Shown here piece by piece: positions 1 to 8,673 of a stretch of DNA of 64,000 nt. Made by a program: the position numbers and the translations under genes. This DNA is from Enterococcus sp. MMGLQ5-1 (GTDB taxonomy: Bacteria; Bacillota; Bacilli; Lactobacillales; Streptococcaceae). The number at the start of each line of letters is the position of its first letter. Position 1 is the stretch's first letter. The stretch lies in assembly GCF_013155265.1 (NCBI RefSeq), contig NZ_JABJXU010000007.1:1-64000 (forward strand), in the 5' to 3' direction. The notes beneath the pieces were generated by a model that saw only the letters and a program-made list of their open reading frames with translations, made no database searches and was not told the DNA's origin.

Positions 1-108
1 CGTGTCGTGTCGTGTCGTGTCGTGTCGTGTCGTGTCGTGTCGTGTCGTGTCGTGTCGTGTCGTGTCGTGTCGTGTCGTGTCGTGTCGTGTCGTGTCGTGT
101 CGTGTCGT
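1..108. repeat. (CGTGT)n pentanucleotide microsatellite
   Basis: Twenty-one uninterrupted copies of CGTGT run from base 1 to 105, followed by a partial CGT. The array touches the window edge, so its true length is unknown. It is GC-rich in AT-rich surroundings and lies outside any recognisable gene. A pure tract like this can change length by slippage, but no gene or promoter that it could switch is visible. Bases 109-360 hold only AT-rich spacer and degenerate relatives of the following array. Confidence 0.97.
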
Positions 109-360
109 CCAAGTCTAAGCATCGTCACCCCTCCTGTCAAGTCTTTTTAGAAATTAAATTAAAATTAATTTTAATAAACTAATTAAATTTTAATATAAAA
201 CTCATCAGAAAGCAACAAATATTAAGATGAAATCGGACGTGAATTTTGCATTCTGTCCGAGAAAGATTAGATTATCTGCAGCAATTCTAAGATATTTTGA
301 CGGTTTGCCCGTGCTTTCCGAGAAAGATTGGGTTATTCGCTTAAAAATAGCACCTTTCAC

Positions 361-889
361 GTGAATTTGGTATTGTTTCCCGGAAACAATACCGGTTTCG
401 CAATAAATCAGCATCTAAATGGTGAATTTGGTATTGTTTCTCGGAAACAATACCGGTTTCGCAATAAATTAGCATCTAAATGGTGAATTTGGAATTGTTT
501 CTCGGAAACAATACCGGTTTCACAATAAATCGACACCTAAATGGTGAATTTGGTATTGTTTCTCGGAAACAATACCGGTTTCACAATAAATCGACACCTA
601 AATGGTGAATTTGGTATTGTTTCTCGGAAACAATACCGGTTTCACAATAAATCGACACCTAGATGGTGAATTTGGCATTGTTTCTCGGAAACAATACCGG
701 TTTCGCAATAAATCAGCATCTAAATGGTGAATTTGGAATTGTTTCTCGGAAACAATACCGGTTTCACAATAAATCGACACCTAAATGGTGAATTTGGTAT
801 TGTTTCTCGGAAACAATACCGGTTTCGCAATAAATTAGCATCTAAATGGTGAATTTGGAATTGTTTCTCGGAAACAATACCAAATTCAT
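361..889. repeat. Hairpin array 1: nine cores, 61-bp period
   Basis: Nine units start at 363 and recur every 61 bases to 851. Each has a 25-bp imperfect palindrome with arms GGTATTGTTTC and GAAACAATACC around a TCG or CCG loop, then a 36-bp linker starting GGTTTC. The third base of the left arm varies (T, A or C) while the right arm is constant. The last core is followed by CCAAATTCA, the complement of the TGAATTTGG before each core. The linkers are almost identical, so this is not CRISPR. Diverged relatives of the unit lie at about 240-360. Confidence 0.95.
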
Positions 890-933
890 AATAAAACTAC
901 AACATCCAAAGCAGTCTTGACCAACGCAAAAAA

Positions 934-968
934 TAGACAAAGTATACTTTTAGAGTATGCTTTGTCTA
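934..968. repeat. Inverted repeat between array 1 and the SDR gene
   Basis: TAGACAAAGTA and its near-complement TATGCTTTGTCTA flank a short AT-rich loop. It could be a stem-loop of the transcript or a DNA palindrome. It has no T-tract, so it is not called a terminator. Confidence 0.5.
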
Positions 969-975
969 CATTCTG

Positions 976-1013
976 AAACAATCAGGTAATTAAAATTACC
1001 TGATTGTTTTTTT
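976..1013 (+). terminator. Intrinsic terminator-like hairpin
   Basis: Perfect arms AAACAATCAGGTAATT and AATTACCTGATTGTTT are followed on the plus strand by a run of T to 1013. The T-tract fits rightward transcription coming from the repeat array. Read leftwards it would sit just after the SDR gene but with only three U residues. Confidence 0.65.
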
Positions 1014-1021
1014 AAAATGAT

Positions 1022-1795
1022 TTATTGCAGCAGCCAGCCACCGTCAACGGCAATTAATTGACCTGTGATATAGCTCGCATCGTCACTCGCGAGAAAACAG
1101 ACAAGCTTCGCAATGTCCTGACCTTTACCACGGCGCGACAACGGCAATCTCTCAACCAAGGCCTGATAAACGGCTGGATTACTATACTTTTCACGCGTCA
1201 TATCTGTTTCAATACTACCAGGTAGAATTGCATTAACCCGAATACCGCTTTTTCCTAGATTTTTTGCTAAATTTTTAGTCAATTTATTGACGCCGGATTT
1301 ACTAATGCCGTAAACTAAATTGGTCGCATCATCATAACGTGAAGCAATCGAACTGATATTAATGATACTGCCCAGCTCATTAGTCCGAGCTTGATACTGT
1401 TTAGCAAATGCCTGAGACAATAAGATTGGTGCTGTTAAATTCACTTGAAAGATGCGCTGAATTTCACTCAGTTCAATTTCTGCTAACGAGTGGTTCGCAC
1501 CAATGCCTGCATTATTAATCAAAATATCAATAGATTGTCCAGCTAATATAACAGATGCAGTTTCAAATAGCGCTTCACCAGTCTTCAGCTCATTCAAATC
1601 TAATATTATGCCAAAGGCCTTTGGCAAGCCAGCCTCAGCTATGGCGCTTTCTGCTTTTGCCAAGCTATTTTCATTGGTCGCCGTAAAAACAACATTTGCA
1701 CCAGATTTCAATAGCAACTTAGTAATTGCTAAGCCAATGCCTCTCGAACCACCTGTTACCAGTACATTTCTACCTTCAAATCGCTTATCTGCCAT
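1022..1795 (-). CDS. SDR family NAD(P)-dependent oxidoreductase
   Basis: A 257-residue classical short-chain dehydrogenase/reductase. The cofactor motif TGGSRGIG is at residues 14-21, the NNAG motif at 94-97, and the catalytic set is the serine at 148/149, Tyr162 and Lys166 (YGISK). The C-terminal YITGQLIAVDGGW is typical of FabG-like members. The ATG has a good AAAGGAGG ribosome site 8 bases upstream. The gene stands alone between the repeat region and the ABC importer operon, so fatty-acid 3-oxoacyl reduction cannot be assumed; the substrate may be a sugar, polyol or other ketone. A 13-bp palindrome lies about 50 bp upstream. Confidence 0.9.
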   Translation of the reverse strand: MADKRFEGRNVLVTGGSRGIGLAITKLLLKSGANVVFTATNENSLAKAESAIAEAGLPKAFGIILDLNELKTGEALFETASVILAGQSIDILINNAGIGANHSLAEIELSEIQRIFQVNLTAPILLSQAFAKQYQARTNELGSIINISSIASRYDDATNLVYGISKSGVNKLTKNLAKNLGKSGIRVNAILPGSIETDMTREKYSNPAVYQALVERLPLSRRGKGQDIAKLVCFLASDDASYITGQLIAVDGGWLLQ

Positions 1796-1845
1796 CCTTT
1801 AATTCCTCCTTTAGCTTATCATAAAGCAGCTCAACTCAAGCAATA

Positions 1846-1858
1846 GTCATAGTATGAC
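1846..1858. promoter_or_regulatory. Candidate operator upstream of the SDR gene
   Basis: GTCATA-G-TATGAC is a perfect 13-bp palindrome about 50 bases upstream of the SDR start codon, where an operator would be expected. No specific regulator family can be assigned. Confidence 0.3.
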
Positions 1859-1948
1859 ATATTTATTGAAAACAATAAAAGATGAGCAGTCAGTATAACC
1901 TTTTTCCTGTTAAAAAAGTTACCTCAACTGCCCTTTAATCTAACTAAA

Positions 1949-2680
1949 TTAAATAATTCGTGCCAAAAATTGCTGAGTTCGTTCTTCATTAGGCTGTTCA
2001 AAAATCTGCTCTGGCGTCCCTTTTTCGACCACTACACCACCATCCATAAAGACAACCTCACTGGCCACCTCCTTGGCAAAGCTCATTTCATGGGTTACAA
2101 CAACCATCGTTTTTCCTTCTAAGGCAAGCTCCTTCATAATATTTAAAACATCACCAACCAATTCCGGATCTAAGGCCGAGGTTGGCTCATCAAATAACAA
2201 GACCTTTGGCTTGGCTGCAATTGCTCGAGCAATCCCAACACGCTGCTGCTGACCACCGGATAGCTGGCTCGGATAGTAGTCCTTAAACTGTGATAGACCA
2301 ACCTTATCTAAAACCTCATCGGCAATTTGATTTGCTTCAGTTTTAGATAGCTTTTGACCATAAATTAAGCCTTCCGTAATATTTTCCCGTGCCGTTTTAT
2401 TAGCAAAAAGATTGTAATTTTGAAAAACAAAGCCTGTCGCTTGGCGAATTTGATGAATTTGATTTTTAGTTGCCTTAGCCACATCAAGCTGTTGACCAGA
2501 TAATTCAATTTCACCTTGATCGGCATGCTCCAGAAAATTAATGCTTCGGAGCAGGGTTGTCTTGCCAGAGCCACTAGGCCCTAAAATAACCACGACATCG
2601 CCCTGCTTAACTGATAAATCAACACCCTTTAAAACCTCTAAATCACCGAATTGCTTATGGAGTTTACGGATATTTAACAT
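1949..2680 (-). CDS. tcyN: Sulfur amino acid (cystine-type) ABC transporter ATPase, TcyN-like
   Basis: A 243-residue polar amino acid ABC ATPase with Walker [10 protein letters not shown] (33-41), Q-loop FQNYNLF, signature LSGGQQQR, Walker [13 protein letters not shown] and switch histidine VVTHEM. It would energise uptake from the inner face of the membrane. It is the last gene of a five-gene importer set and overlaps the upstream permease by 17 nt. The order two binding proteins, two permeases, ATPase matches Bacillus subtilis tcyJKLMN, which imports cystine and related sulfur compounds. The glutamine/polar amino acid families share the fold, so substrate assignment rests on the whole operon. 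Confidence 0.85.
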   Translation of the reverse strand: MLNIRKLHKQFGDLEVLKGVDLSVKQGDVVVILGPSGSGKTTLLRSINFLEHADQGEIELSGQQLDVAKATKNQIHQIRQATGFVFQNYNLFANKTARENITEGLIYGQKLSKTEANQIADEVLDKVGLSQFKDYYPSQLSGGQQQRVGIARAIAAKPKVLLFDEPTSALDPELVGDVLNIMKELALEGKTMVVVTHEMSFAKEVASEVVFMDGGVVVEKGTPEQIFEQPNEERTQQFLARII

Positions 2681-3446
2681 TTAGCCATCCCTTCCCTTTT
2701 CCTGAAACTGATTGAGCTGCAAGCTGACCCTCCTCGATTGAAGCCACTTTAATAGTCTGACGATTAATTGCTAAATGCTGCTCAATTTTCTTAAAGATAA
2801 ATTGAATTAAACTGCAGATTATAATATAAATCACAAAAATAACAAGATAGCTTTCCGCATAATTATAACCATAGCTTGCTTGAATTTTAGCAATTGCCGT
2901 AATATCCTTTACAGTCATGACAAAAACTAAAGAAGTACCCTTAACCAAGGTAATCGCCAGATTACAAATATTAGGCAAAGCACTTACAAATACCTGTGGC
3001 AGAATAATCCGTCGATAGATATGAAAGCTAGATAGCCCTACGGCATAGCCTGCCTCAAACTGACCGCTATCAATTGCAGATAAGCCTGAGCGAAAAATTT
3101 CTGCCGCAGAAGCCGTGCTAACCAAAAGAAATACGATACAGGCGTAAAATAAAGGATTTACCTTAAAAATATCAATGCCGATACCATTTTCTTTGAAAAA
3201 GGCATTTAGAAAGCTTGGAAAAAAGCTGTAAAACATTAATATCAATAAGATTAACGGCGTTCCACGAATGATTAAGGTATATAGCCTCGCAAATTGACTT
3301 AATATCGGAATTTTTTTAAGACGAAATATTGCTAACAATAAACCAAGTGGCAAAGAAGCGAGTAATGCAAAAAAACTAATCAGTAGCGTGGTTGGCACGC
3401 CCTTTAATGCTTCAATAAAGGTTGCTAAAATATATTGAAAATTCAC
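2664..3446 (-). CDS. tcyM: Amino acid ABC transporter permease, TcyM-like
   Basis: A 260-residue HisMQ-type membrane permease. Several hydrophobic helices are evident, and the cytoplasmic EAA loop reads [20 protein letters not shown] before a conserved ILPQ. The tail after about residue 235 ([16 protein letters not shown]) is hydrophilic and extends beyond the usual family length. It pairs with the neighbouring TcyL-like permease, separated by 4 bases, to form the heterodimeric channel. The 17-nt overlap with the ATPase gene suggests translational coupling. Confidence 0.83.
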   Translation of the reverse strand: MNFQYILATFIEALKGVPTTLLISFFALLASLPLGLLLAIFRLKKIPILSQFARLYTLIIRGTPLILLILMFYSFFPSFLNAFFKENGIGIDIFKVNPLFYACIVFLLVSTASAAEIFRSGLSAIDSGQFEAGYAVGLSSFHIYRRIILPQVFVSALPNICNLAITLVKGTSLVFVMTVKDITAIAKIQASYGYNYAESYLVIFVIYIIICSLIQFIFKKIEQHLAINRQTIKVASIEEGQLAAQSVSGKGKGWLNVKYP

Positions 3447-3450
3447 AAGA

Positions 3451-4158
3451 TTACGCCCCCAATCTTCGAGCCTGATGCTTACTTAAAATGCGTTCAATTT
3501 GAAAACTGCCACCTTCAATTACCAAGGCAACTCCCCAATAAACGAGAGTCACGGCGACATAGGTTTCTAAGCCGTAATTACCTAAATTTCTTGAAATAAT
3601 ATTTTGTGCTTCACCCATAATATCAACATAACCAATCATGTATGCTAAGGTACCTTCTTTTAACAATACTAAAAGGTTATTCGCAATGTTTGGCAATGCG
3701 ATCGTCGTTGCCTGTGGTAAAATAATTCTAATAAAAGTTCTGGTTTCTGTGAGCCCACTTGCTAGGCCTGCTTCTGTCTGCCCCTTTGGTACTGCTAGAT
3801 AAGCGGCTTTGAAGGTGACCGCAATATTGGCAGAAAATAATAAGGTTAAAGCGGCAATCACAAAAATACCTTTATACCAGCCATTAATATTTACCAAAAG
3901 TAATATTTCTATCACTTTTGGCAACGTATAAAAAACTAAGAAAATCAGAACAATTGGCGGTGTGCACCGCATGATTTGAATATACTTATCAGCAATTAAC
4001 TGGCGTAAAGTATCTTCCGCCAGACTCCAGCGGGCTAATAAAAAGCCAAGTGCAGAGCCCAATAAAAAAGTGAAAAAAACAATTTCGACCGTTTGAGGTA
4101 GTTTTGATATAATATTCGGCAAAGCTTCTATGACTTTTTGCGAATTGAATGGAATCAT
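3451..4158 (-). CDS. tcyL: Amino acid ABC transporter permease, TcyL-like
   Basis: A 235-residue HisMQ family permease with about five membrane segments and an EAA loop GQTEAGLASGLTETRTFIRI followed by ILPQA. It is the first permease after the two binding proteins, the position of tcyL in the Bacillus operon. The gap from the preceding binding-protein gene is 25 bases and the gap to the next permease is 4, so one transcript is likely. Confidence 0.83.
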   Translation of the reverse strand: MIPFNSQKVIEALPNIISKLPQTVEIVFFTFLLGSALGFLLARWSLAEDTLRQLIADKYIQIMRCTPPIVLIFLVFYTLPKVIEILLLVNINGWYKGIFVIAALTLLFSANIAVTFKAAYLAVPKGQTEAGLASGLTETRTFIRIILPQATTIALPNIANNLLVLLKEGTLAYMIGYVDIMGEAQNIISRNLGNYGLETYVAVTLVYWGVALVIEGGSFQIERILSKHQARRLGA

Positions 4159-4183
4159 ATTTATTCAACACCTCTTTTAATTA

Positions 4184-5056
4184 TTATTCTTGAATATATG
4201 AGAAGACATCTTCACCAAAGTATTTAATTGAGAGCTTTTTCAAGGTGCCATCTTCAGCTAACTCTTTAACTGCCTGATCATATGCCTTAGCAAATTCCTC
4301 ATTCGCTTCATCTTTATGAATAATCGGATAAGTTGGAATACCTTTGTAAGGTATATAACTCAAGTCATTAACATATTGATGATATGGACCAGCTTCAGCT
4401 AAAACTGAATTATCAAAGCTTAATTTAATATCGAAAAAGCCATCATAGCGATTCTCAAGTACCCAAGCATAAGCATCACTGATCGTAAATTGTTCTGAGG
4501 CCGCCAAATTAATTGGTGTTGCTGGATTTTTCTGATTAAATTCTTCAATGACCTGATATTGTGCATTTTGCGGGCTAATTGGCACTAAACGACCGCCTGC
4601 CTTAGCAAAAGCCTCTAAGCTGGTATATTTTGCCGCATCGGCCTTTCGGAAGGTTAAACCAATGACAGAAGCCGCTATTTTTTCTTCAGGAATAATGAAT
4701 TTTTCTTCACGCTCCGCCGTTTTCCATGCGCCTTTCGTACCGATATCATACTTTCCTGACTCTAAACCAACCAATAAATCCTCATCGCTGGTTGGATTGT
4801 ATTCAAATTTATAATTTTTCAGTTTTTTATCAACTGCCTTTAAAACTTGGACCTCAAAGCCATCAGATTCTCCAGCCTCATTCACATAATCATACGGTTT
4901 GTAATTTTGTGTATGGGCAACCTGCAAAATCGTTACCTTATTTGTTGTTTCTGCATCGGCCTTTTTATCCTGCTGCAAGCCACGAATCAAAACCACACCG
5001 CCAATGATTACGACAGCAGCGATAGCACCACCAATAATTTTATAATTTTTCCCCAT
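4184..5056 (-). CDS. tcyK: Substrate-binding protein of the cystine-type importer, TcyK-like
   Basis: A 290-residue periplasmic-binding-protein fold, SBP_bac_3 type. The N-terminus is one hydrophobic helix (about 8-26) with no lipobox cysteine, so it should be held by an uncleaved signal anchor rather than as a lipoprotein. The mature part starts near VTILQVAHTQNYKPYDYV and includes GFEVQVLKAVDKKL and YDIGTKGAWKT. It is a close tandem paralogue of the next upstream gene, as TcyJ and TcyK are in Bacillus. The two copies may differ in ligand preference. Confidence 0.85.
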   Translation of the reverse strand: MGKNYKIIGGAIAAVVIIGGVVLIRGLQQDKKADAETTNKVTILQVAHTQNYKPYDYVNEAGESDGFEVQVLKAVDKKLKNYKFEYNPTSDEDLLVGLESGKYDIGTKGAWKTAEREEKFIIPEEKIAASVIGLTFRKADAAKYTSLEAFAKAGGRLVPISPQNAQYQVIEEFNQKNPATPINLAASEQFTISDAYAWVLENRYDGFFDIKLSFDNSVLAEAGPYHQYVNDLSYIPYKGIPTYPIIHKDEANEEFAKAYDQAVKELAEDGTLKKLSIKYFGEDVFSYIQE

Positions 5057-5095
5057 TATAATTACTCCTTTTTTTTTAACATTTTTATTAATAAT

Positions 5096-5968
5096 CTACT
5101 CTGAAATATATGAAAAAACATTTTCGCCAAAATATTTATTTGACAGCTTTTCTAAAGTACCATCATCTTCTAGTGCTTTAACTGCCTGATTATACGCCTT
5201 GGCAAATTTTTCATTCGTTTTATCTTTATGAATCAAAGGATACGTTGGAATCCCTTTATACGGTATATAGCTTAATTGATCAACATATTGATGGTATGGA
5301 CCGTCTTTAGCTAAGACCGAATCGTCAAAGCTCAGTTTAATATCAAAAAAAGCATCATAGCGTTTTTCTAAAACCCAAGCATAAGCATCACTAATCGTAA
5401 ATTGCTCTGCTGCTTCAAGTGCGATTGGTGTGTCAGGATGTGCCGTATTAAAATCCTCAATCACCTGATACTGTGCGCTTTGCGGACTAATTGGAATTAG
5501 CTTACCGCCTGCCTTGGCAAATGATGCCAAGCTACTATATTTGGTCTTATCCTCAGCTCTTATTGTAATACCAATCACTGAAGCTGAAATTTTTTCCTCT
5601 GGAATAATGAATTTTTCTTCACGTTCCGGCGTTTTCCATGCACCCTTTGTACCAATATCATACTTACCTGATTCTAAACCAACCAATAAATCCTCATCAC
5701 TAGTTGGATGATATTCAAATTTATAATTTTTCAGTTTTTTATCTACTGCTTTTAAAACGTCTACCTCAAAGCCACTTGATTTACCATTCACGTCCACGTA
5801 ATCATACGGCTTATAATTTTGCGTATGCGCAACCTGTAAAACAGTCACTTTTTCAGAGCTAGCTGCAGTGGCATTTTTTGAGGCTTGTAATGAACGAATC
5901 GCAATAATCCCACCAATTGCAATGATAGCAATCGTTCCCCCAATAATAATTCTTTTCTTTTGACTCAT
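5096..5968 (-). CDS. tcyJ: Substrate-binding protein of the cystine-type importer, TcyJ-like
   Basis: A 290-residue paralogue of the downstream binding protein, of equal length and highly similar throughout: VAHTQNYKPYDYV, SDEDLLVGLESGKYDIGTKGAWKT, EQFTISDAYAWVLE and LSYIPYKGIPTYP are shared. The N-terminus is again a membrane anchor (about 7-24) without a lipobox. It is the first transporter gene of the operon and follows the URO-D family gene by 22 bases. Divergence is concentrated in the anchor, the linker and residues about 130-180. Confidence 0.85.
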   Translation of the reverse strand: MSQKKRIIIGGTIAIIAIGGIIAIRSLQASKNATAASSEKVTVLQVAHTQNYKPYDYVDVNGKSSGFEVDVLKAVDKKLKNYKFEYHPTSDEDLLVGLESGKYDIGTKGAWKTPEREEKFIIPEEKISASVIGITIRAEDKTKYSSLASFAKAGGKLIPISPQSAQYQVIEDFNTAHPDTPIALEAAEQFTISDAYAWVLEKRYDAFFDIKLSFDDSVLAKDGPYHQYVDQLSYIPYKGIPTYPLIHKDKTNEKFAKAYNQAVKALEDDGTLEKLSNKYFGENVFSYISE

Positions 5969-5990
5969 ATAACGCTCCAGTTTCTAGCTT

Positions 5991-6995
5991 TTACTCAACA
6001 ATAGCAGATTGATTAATTGCAGCTTGTCTTACCCACTCCAAATGCTCTAGCGGCGTTTCTCTAGGTACAGTACAATCCGCTCCAATTAATAACGAAGGAC
6101 TAGCACTAAATGAATCGATTATTTTTTCCGTCTCATTTTGAATTGCCGCCTGAGTACCAGCAAAAATCAAATCTTCAGTCGTATTACCAAAGCCACCTAA
6201 AACAACCTTGTCGGGAAATAATTGATGTCCCTCAACCAGAGAAACCTTTTCAACAGCCGTCGCCCAATTGACAATCTGAGCTGGATAGGCAACAAAATCT
6301 GCCAAGCGATTCTTTGCACCTTCGTAGCCACAAATATGCAAGATATTAATACCACCTGCCTCATTAGCAGCATTTAAGACAATTAAATCATTAGGCTTAA
6401 CAATATTTTCAAAAATCTCGGTTTCTATAATGCTTCTAATATTTTGGGTACTGAAATAAATACCATCAGCCCCTGCCTCTTGAATAACTCTAGCTGAAAG
6501 CACGGCAATATCATTCGCAACAATCGCTAGAACATGATTAATTGTTGCTGCTGAATATGAATTCACAAATTCAACAAACTGCGCATCACCACCTAAGAGA
6601 AATTTCAAATAGGTTACTGGTGAAAAAATATTATAAAATGAGTAAATATCCTCTTTAAATTGAGCCCTTTGACGTTTCACCAGCGTAATCTGTTCTTCAA
6701 TCCAAGGGTGATTTGCTCCAATTGATTGAATCGCACCTAATTCATCTTCTGTTGCCGTTAATGAAATAATTGGATTGGGATAATTAAAATAGCCATCACT
6801 CATCAATTTAATAAAATCAGGATTGAAAGCCTCAATAAATGCCCGGTGTCCCTCAACATTCCTTGCAATCAAAGCTTCATTACTGGTAGCTTCTACTAAC
6901 TCATCCTCAAAAAAATGAAACCAAAAACCAACTGGTACTCGCTCCGGTTTTTTCCCCTCTAAAACACTTCTAACAATTCTTCTTTTTTCTGACAA
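5991..6995 (-). CDS. URO-D superfamily protein, probable thiol methyltransferase type
   Basis: A 334-residue (beta/alpha)8 protein of the uroporphyrinogen decarboxylase superfamily. The start chosen is TTG at 6993-6995, 8 bases after AAGGAGGG; a TTG seven codons earlier lacks a site. From this start there is an HxC pair (His220, Cys222, in ILHICG) and a late cysteine (Cys308, in GADCTVP). This is the zinc pattern of MtaA/MtbA-type methyltransferases rather than of HemE, and no other haem gene is near. Heading a sulfur amino acid importer operon, it may demethylate or transmethylate an imported thioether; that role is inference. Confidence 0.75.
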   Translation of the reverse strand: MSEKRRIVRSVLEGKKPERVPVGFWFHFFEDELVEATSNEALIARNVEGHRAFIEAFNPDFIKLMSDGYFNYPNPIISLTATEDELGAIQSIGANHPWIEEQITLVKRQRAQFKEDIYSFYNIFSPVTYLKFLLGGDAQFVEFVNSYSAATINHVLAIVANDIAVLSARVIQEAGADGIYFSTQNIRSIIETEIFENIVKPNDLIVLNAANEAGGINILHICGYEGAKNRLADFVAYPAQIVNWATAVEKVSLVEGHQLFPDKVVLGGFGNTTEDLIFAGTQAAIQNETEKIIDSFSASPSLLIGADCTVPRETPLEHLEWVRQAAINQSAIVE

Positions 6996-7225
6996 AATTG
7001 TACCCTCCTTACCCAATTTTTACTACGTATCTAACAAACTTATCTTTCGATGAACAATTGATTATGAAATTCAAAGTTAGCTGATAAAGGTGATTATATA
7101 AATGTTTGACTAGCACGTAAATTATAGAAAAACTATTGATTGATAAAGATAAACTATTTAAAGCTTAGATAATTATTAATGCTGTCAATTTTTGATAGCT
7201 AAAATTTTGATAATTAATCGTATTT

Positions 7226-7252
7226 TATCAGTATGATAGTTATTGCTTATCA
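7226..7252 (-). promoter_or_regulatory. CmbR/CysR-type operator upstream of the tcy operon
   Basis: Read on the minus strand the site is TGATA, 9 bases, TATCA, 3 bases, TGATA. This matches the pattern TGATA-N9-TATCA-N2-4-TGATA that I recall for the LysR-type cysteine regulator CmbR of lactococci and streptococci. It lies about 230 bases upstream of the URO-D start. A TTGACA follows at 7183-7188 on the same strand, but a convincing -10 at standard spacing was not found. The rest of 6996-7357 shows no riboswitch or terminator. Confidence 0.6.
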
Positions 7253-7357
7253 CCTCTGGATTGACCTAATTCAAACGAGAGATGCCCTTATCAGTTGTTA
7301 TTTCAGATAAAAAATATTACACTAAGGGTGTAGTCAACAAAGAAAGAAGGGATTAAA

Positions 7358-7813
7358 ATGACCACAATCAAAAATCAAGAGTATCAAAATATTTTAATCG
7401 CAATTGATGGTTCTGATGAAAGTGATGTCGCCTTTAACAAAGCAATGAATGTTGCAAAACGTAATAATACTGCTTTAATCATCGCTCATATCGTAGATAC
7501 ACGTGCCTTTCAATCTGTTAGCTCCTTTGACGGTACTTTAGCAGATGAAGCGACTCAAGCGGCTAATAAGATTCTTGACGAGCATATTGATCGTGCTAAA
7601 AGCTTTGGTGTGACCAATGTCAAAAAAATTATTGAATTTGGTTCACCAAAATCTTTAATTGCTACAAAAATTCCTGAAAAGGAAAATATTGGTTTGATTA
7701 TGCTTGGCGCAACTGGTTTAAATACCATCGAACGCTTACTAATCGGCTCTGTTTCTGAATATGTCATCCGTCATGCACCTTGTGATGTCTTAATTGTTAG
7801 AAATAAGGACTAG
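7358..7813 (+). CDS. Universal stress protein, UspA family, ATP-binding type
   Basis: A 151-residue single-domain Usp. The early IAIDGSDESDVAF strand-loop and the late nucleotide motif G-2x-G-9x-G-S (GATGLNTIERLLIGS) are both present, so this member should bind ATP. The ATG follows AGAAAGAAGGG. It is monocistronic, with its own terminator 25 bases after the stop, and is divergent from the tcy operon, sharing the 7000-7357 intergenic region. Usp proteins act in stress tolerance; no specific partner can be inferred. Confidence 0.92.
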   Translation: MTTIKNQEYQNILIAIDGSDESDVAFNKAMNVAKRNNTALIIAHIVDTRAFQSVSSFDGTLADEATQAANKILDEHIDRAKSFGVTNVKKIIEFGSPKSLIATKIPEKENIGLIMLGATGLNTIERLLIGSVSEYVIRHAPCDVLIVRNKD

Positions 7814-7835
7814 TAGCTTATTTATCAGCAATGCC

Positions 7836-7880
7836 AAAAAGCACTTTTAGCCGTTAAGCTCAAAGTGCTTTTTATATGTC
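7836..7880 (+). terminator. Intrinsic terminator of the usp gene
   Basis: Arms AAAAAGCACTTT and AAAGTGCTTTTT surround a 14-base loop and end in a T-run. The downstream stretch TGTCACTACTGTTTTA and this hairpin recur almost unchanged at 9165-9240. Confidence 0.9.
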
Positions 7881-7944
7881 ACTACTGTTTTAGAATTGTT
7901 AATTAATAACACGACTCAATATAATTTTTGAAATCAAGCTGATA

Positions 7945-8556
7945 TCAATTCTTCAAGCCCCTATATTGAATCCACTTGGATGTTTCGTAAATGTCTACTT
8001 TAGCAAATCCGGCATTTCGAAGCAGCCTCTCCATTGCTTCACTTTCACTAAATTTTGTCAAATGATACTTAATCTTATCTTTTTCACAAATCAAATTAAG
8101 CTCGCCACCCTCAACCAGTGAAGGATAGACATTTAAAAGCACTTTTTCAATATTTTCCCAATAAATATGTGTTTGTATGGCAAAAATATGATTAAATTTA
8201 TTTGACTCAAATTGCATACTTTCAGCAGAAATACACGACAGTTCAGCTATTTCTCTTGTTAAAAATTTTTCATTTAGCTTTTTTGTTTTTTCAATTGCAC
8301 TTTCTGAAATATCAATACCATATACCTGATTCACTAGCCTTTCTTTAATGAGATAGTGGATAAATGCACCGCCACCACAGCCTATTTCTAAGATCGTATC
8401 ACTTCGATTTAAGCTGGTGTTATTAAGCCCCCATCTAGCCATTGTCATAAAGGTACGATTCCAGATATCTAGCATTGAATTACCAATAAACCCGCTAGGA
8501 TTTTTACATTGCTCTATTAAGTATTGCATTATTTTTGATTCAGCTTTTGCCGTCAT
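7945..8556 (-). CDS. Class I SAM-dependent methyltransferase
   Basis: A 203-residue Rossmann-fold methyltransferase. Motif I, ILEIGCGGG, is at residues 55-63; the acidic end of strand 2 is VYGIDISESAI, and a later acidic/aromatic segment IFAIQTHIYW follows. The start has a modest GAGG site. The substrate cannot be told. It lies between two copies of the same terminator module (7836 and 9165) and next to hairpin array 2, which may indicate that the whole block was inserted between usp and the yrzB-like/ruvX/ireB operon. Confidence 0.85.
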   Translation of the reverse strand: MTAKAESKIMQYLIEQCKNPSGFIGNSMLDIWNRTFMTMARWGLNNTSLNRSDTILEIGCGGGAFIHYLIKERLVNQVYGIDISESAIEKTKKLNEKFLTREIAELSCISAESMQFESNKFNHIFAIQTHIYWENIEKVLLNVYPSLVEGGELNLICEKDKIKYHLTKFSESEAMERLLRNAGFAKVDIYETSKWIQYRGLKN

Positions 8557-8673
8557 TTTTTATACCTCAATTTATTTGACGTTAATATCTTAATCATACA
8601 ATATTAGCTTATAATTATAATACGACTGAAGTATGAAATTATGATTTTTTAGCAGGCTAGCAGCACTAAATGC

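Noticed and set aside
205-780. Minus-strand ORFs of 60-69 codons in array 1
   Set aside because: They are translations of the 61-bp hairpin repeat. The period is not a multiple of 3, the frame changes from unit to unit, and no ribosome site is present.
5991-6995. HemE (uroporphyrinogen decarboxylase)
   Set aside because: The HxC plus late cysteine pattern and the operon context fit the methyltransferase branch, and no other haem gene is nearby.
6996-7357. T-box or S-box riboswitch before the tcy operon
   Set aside because: No T-box bulge (TGGNACCGCG-like), S-box motif or terminator could be found in the leader.
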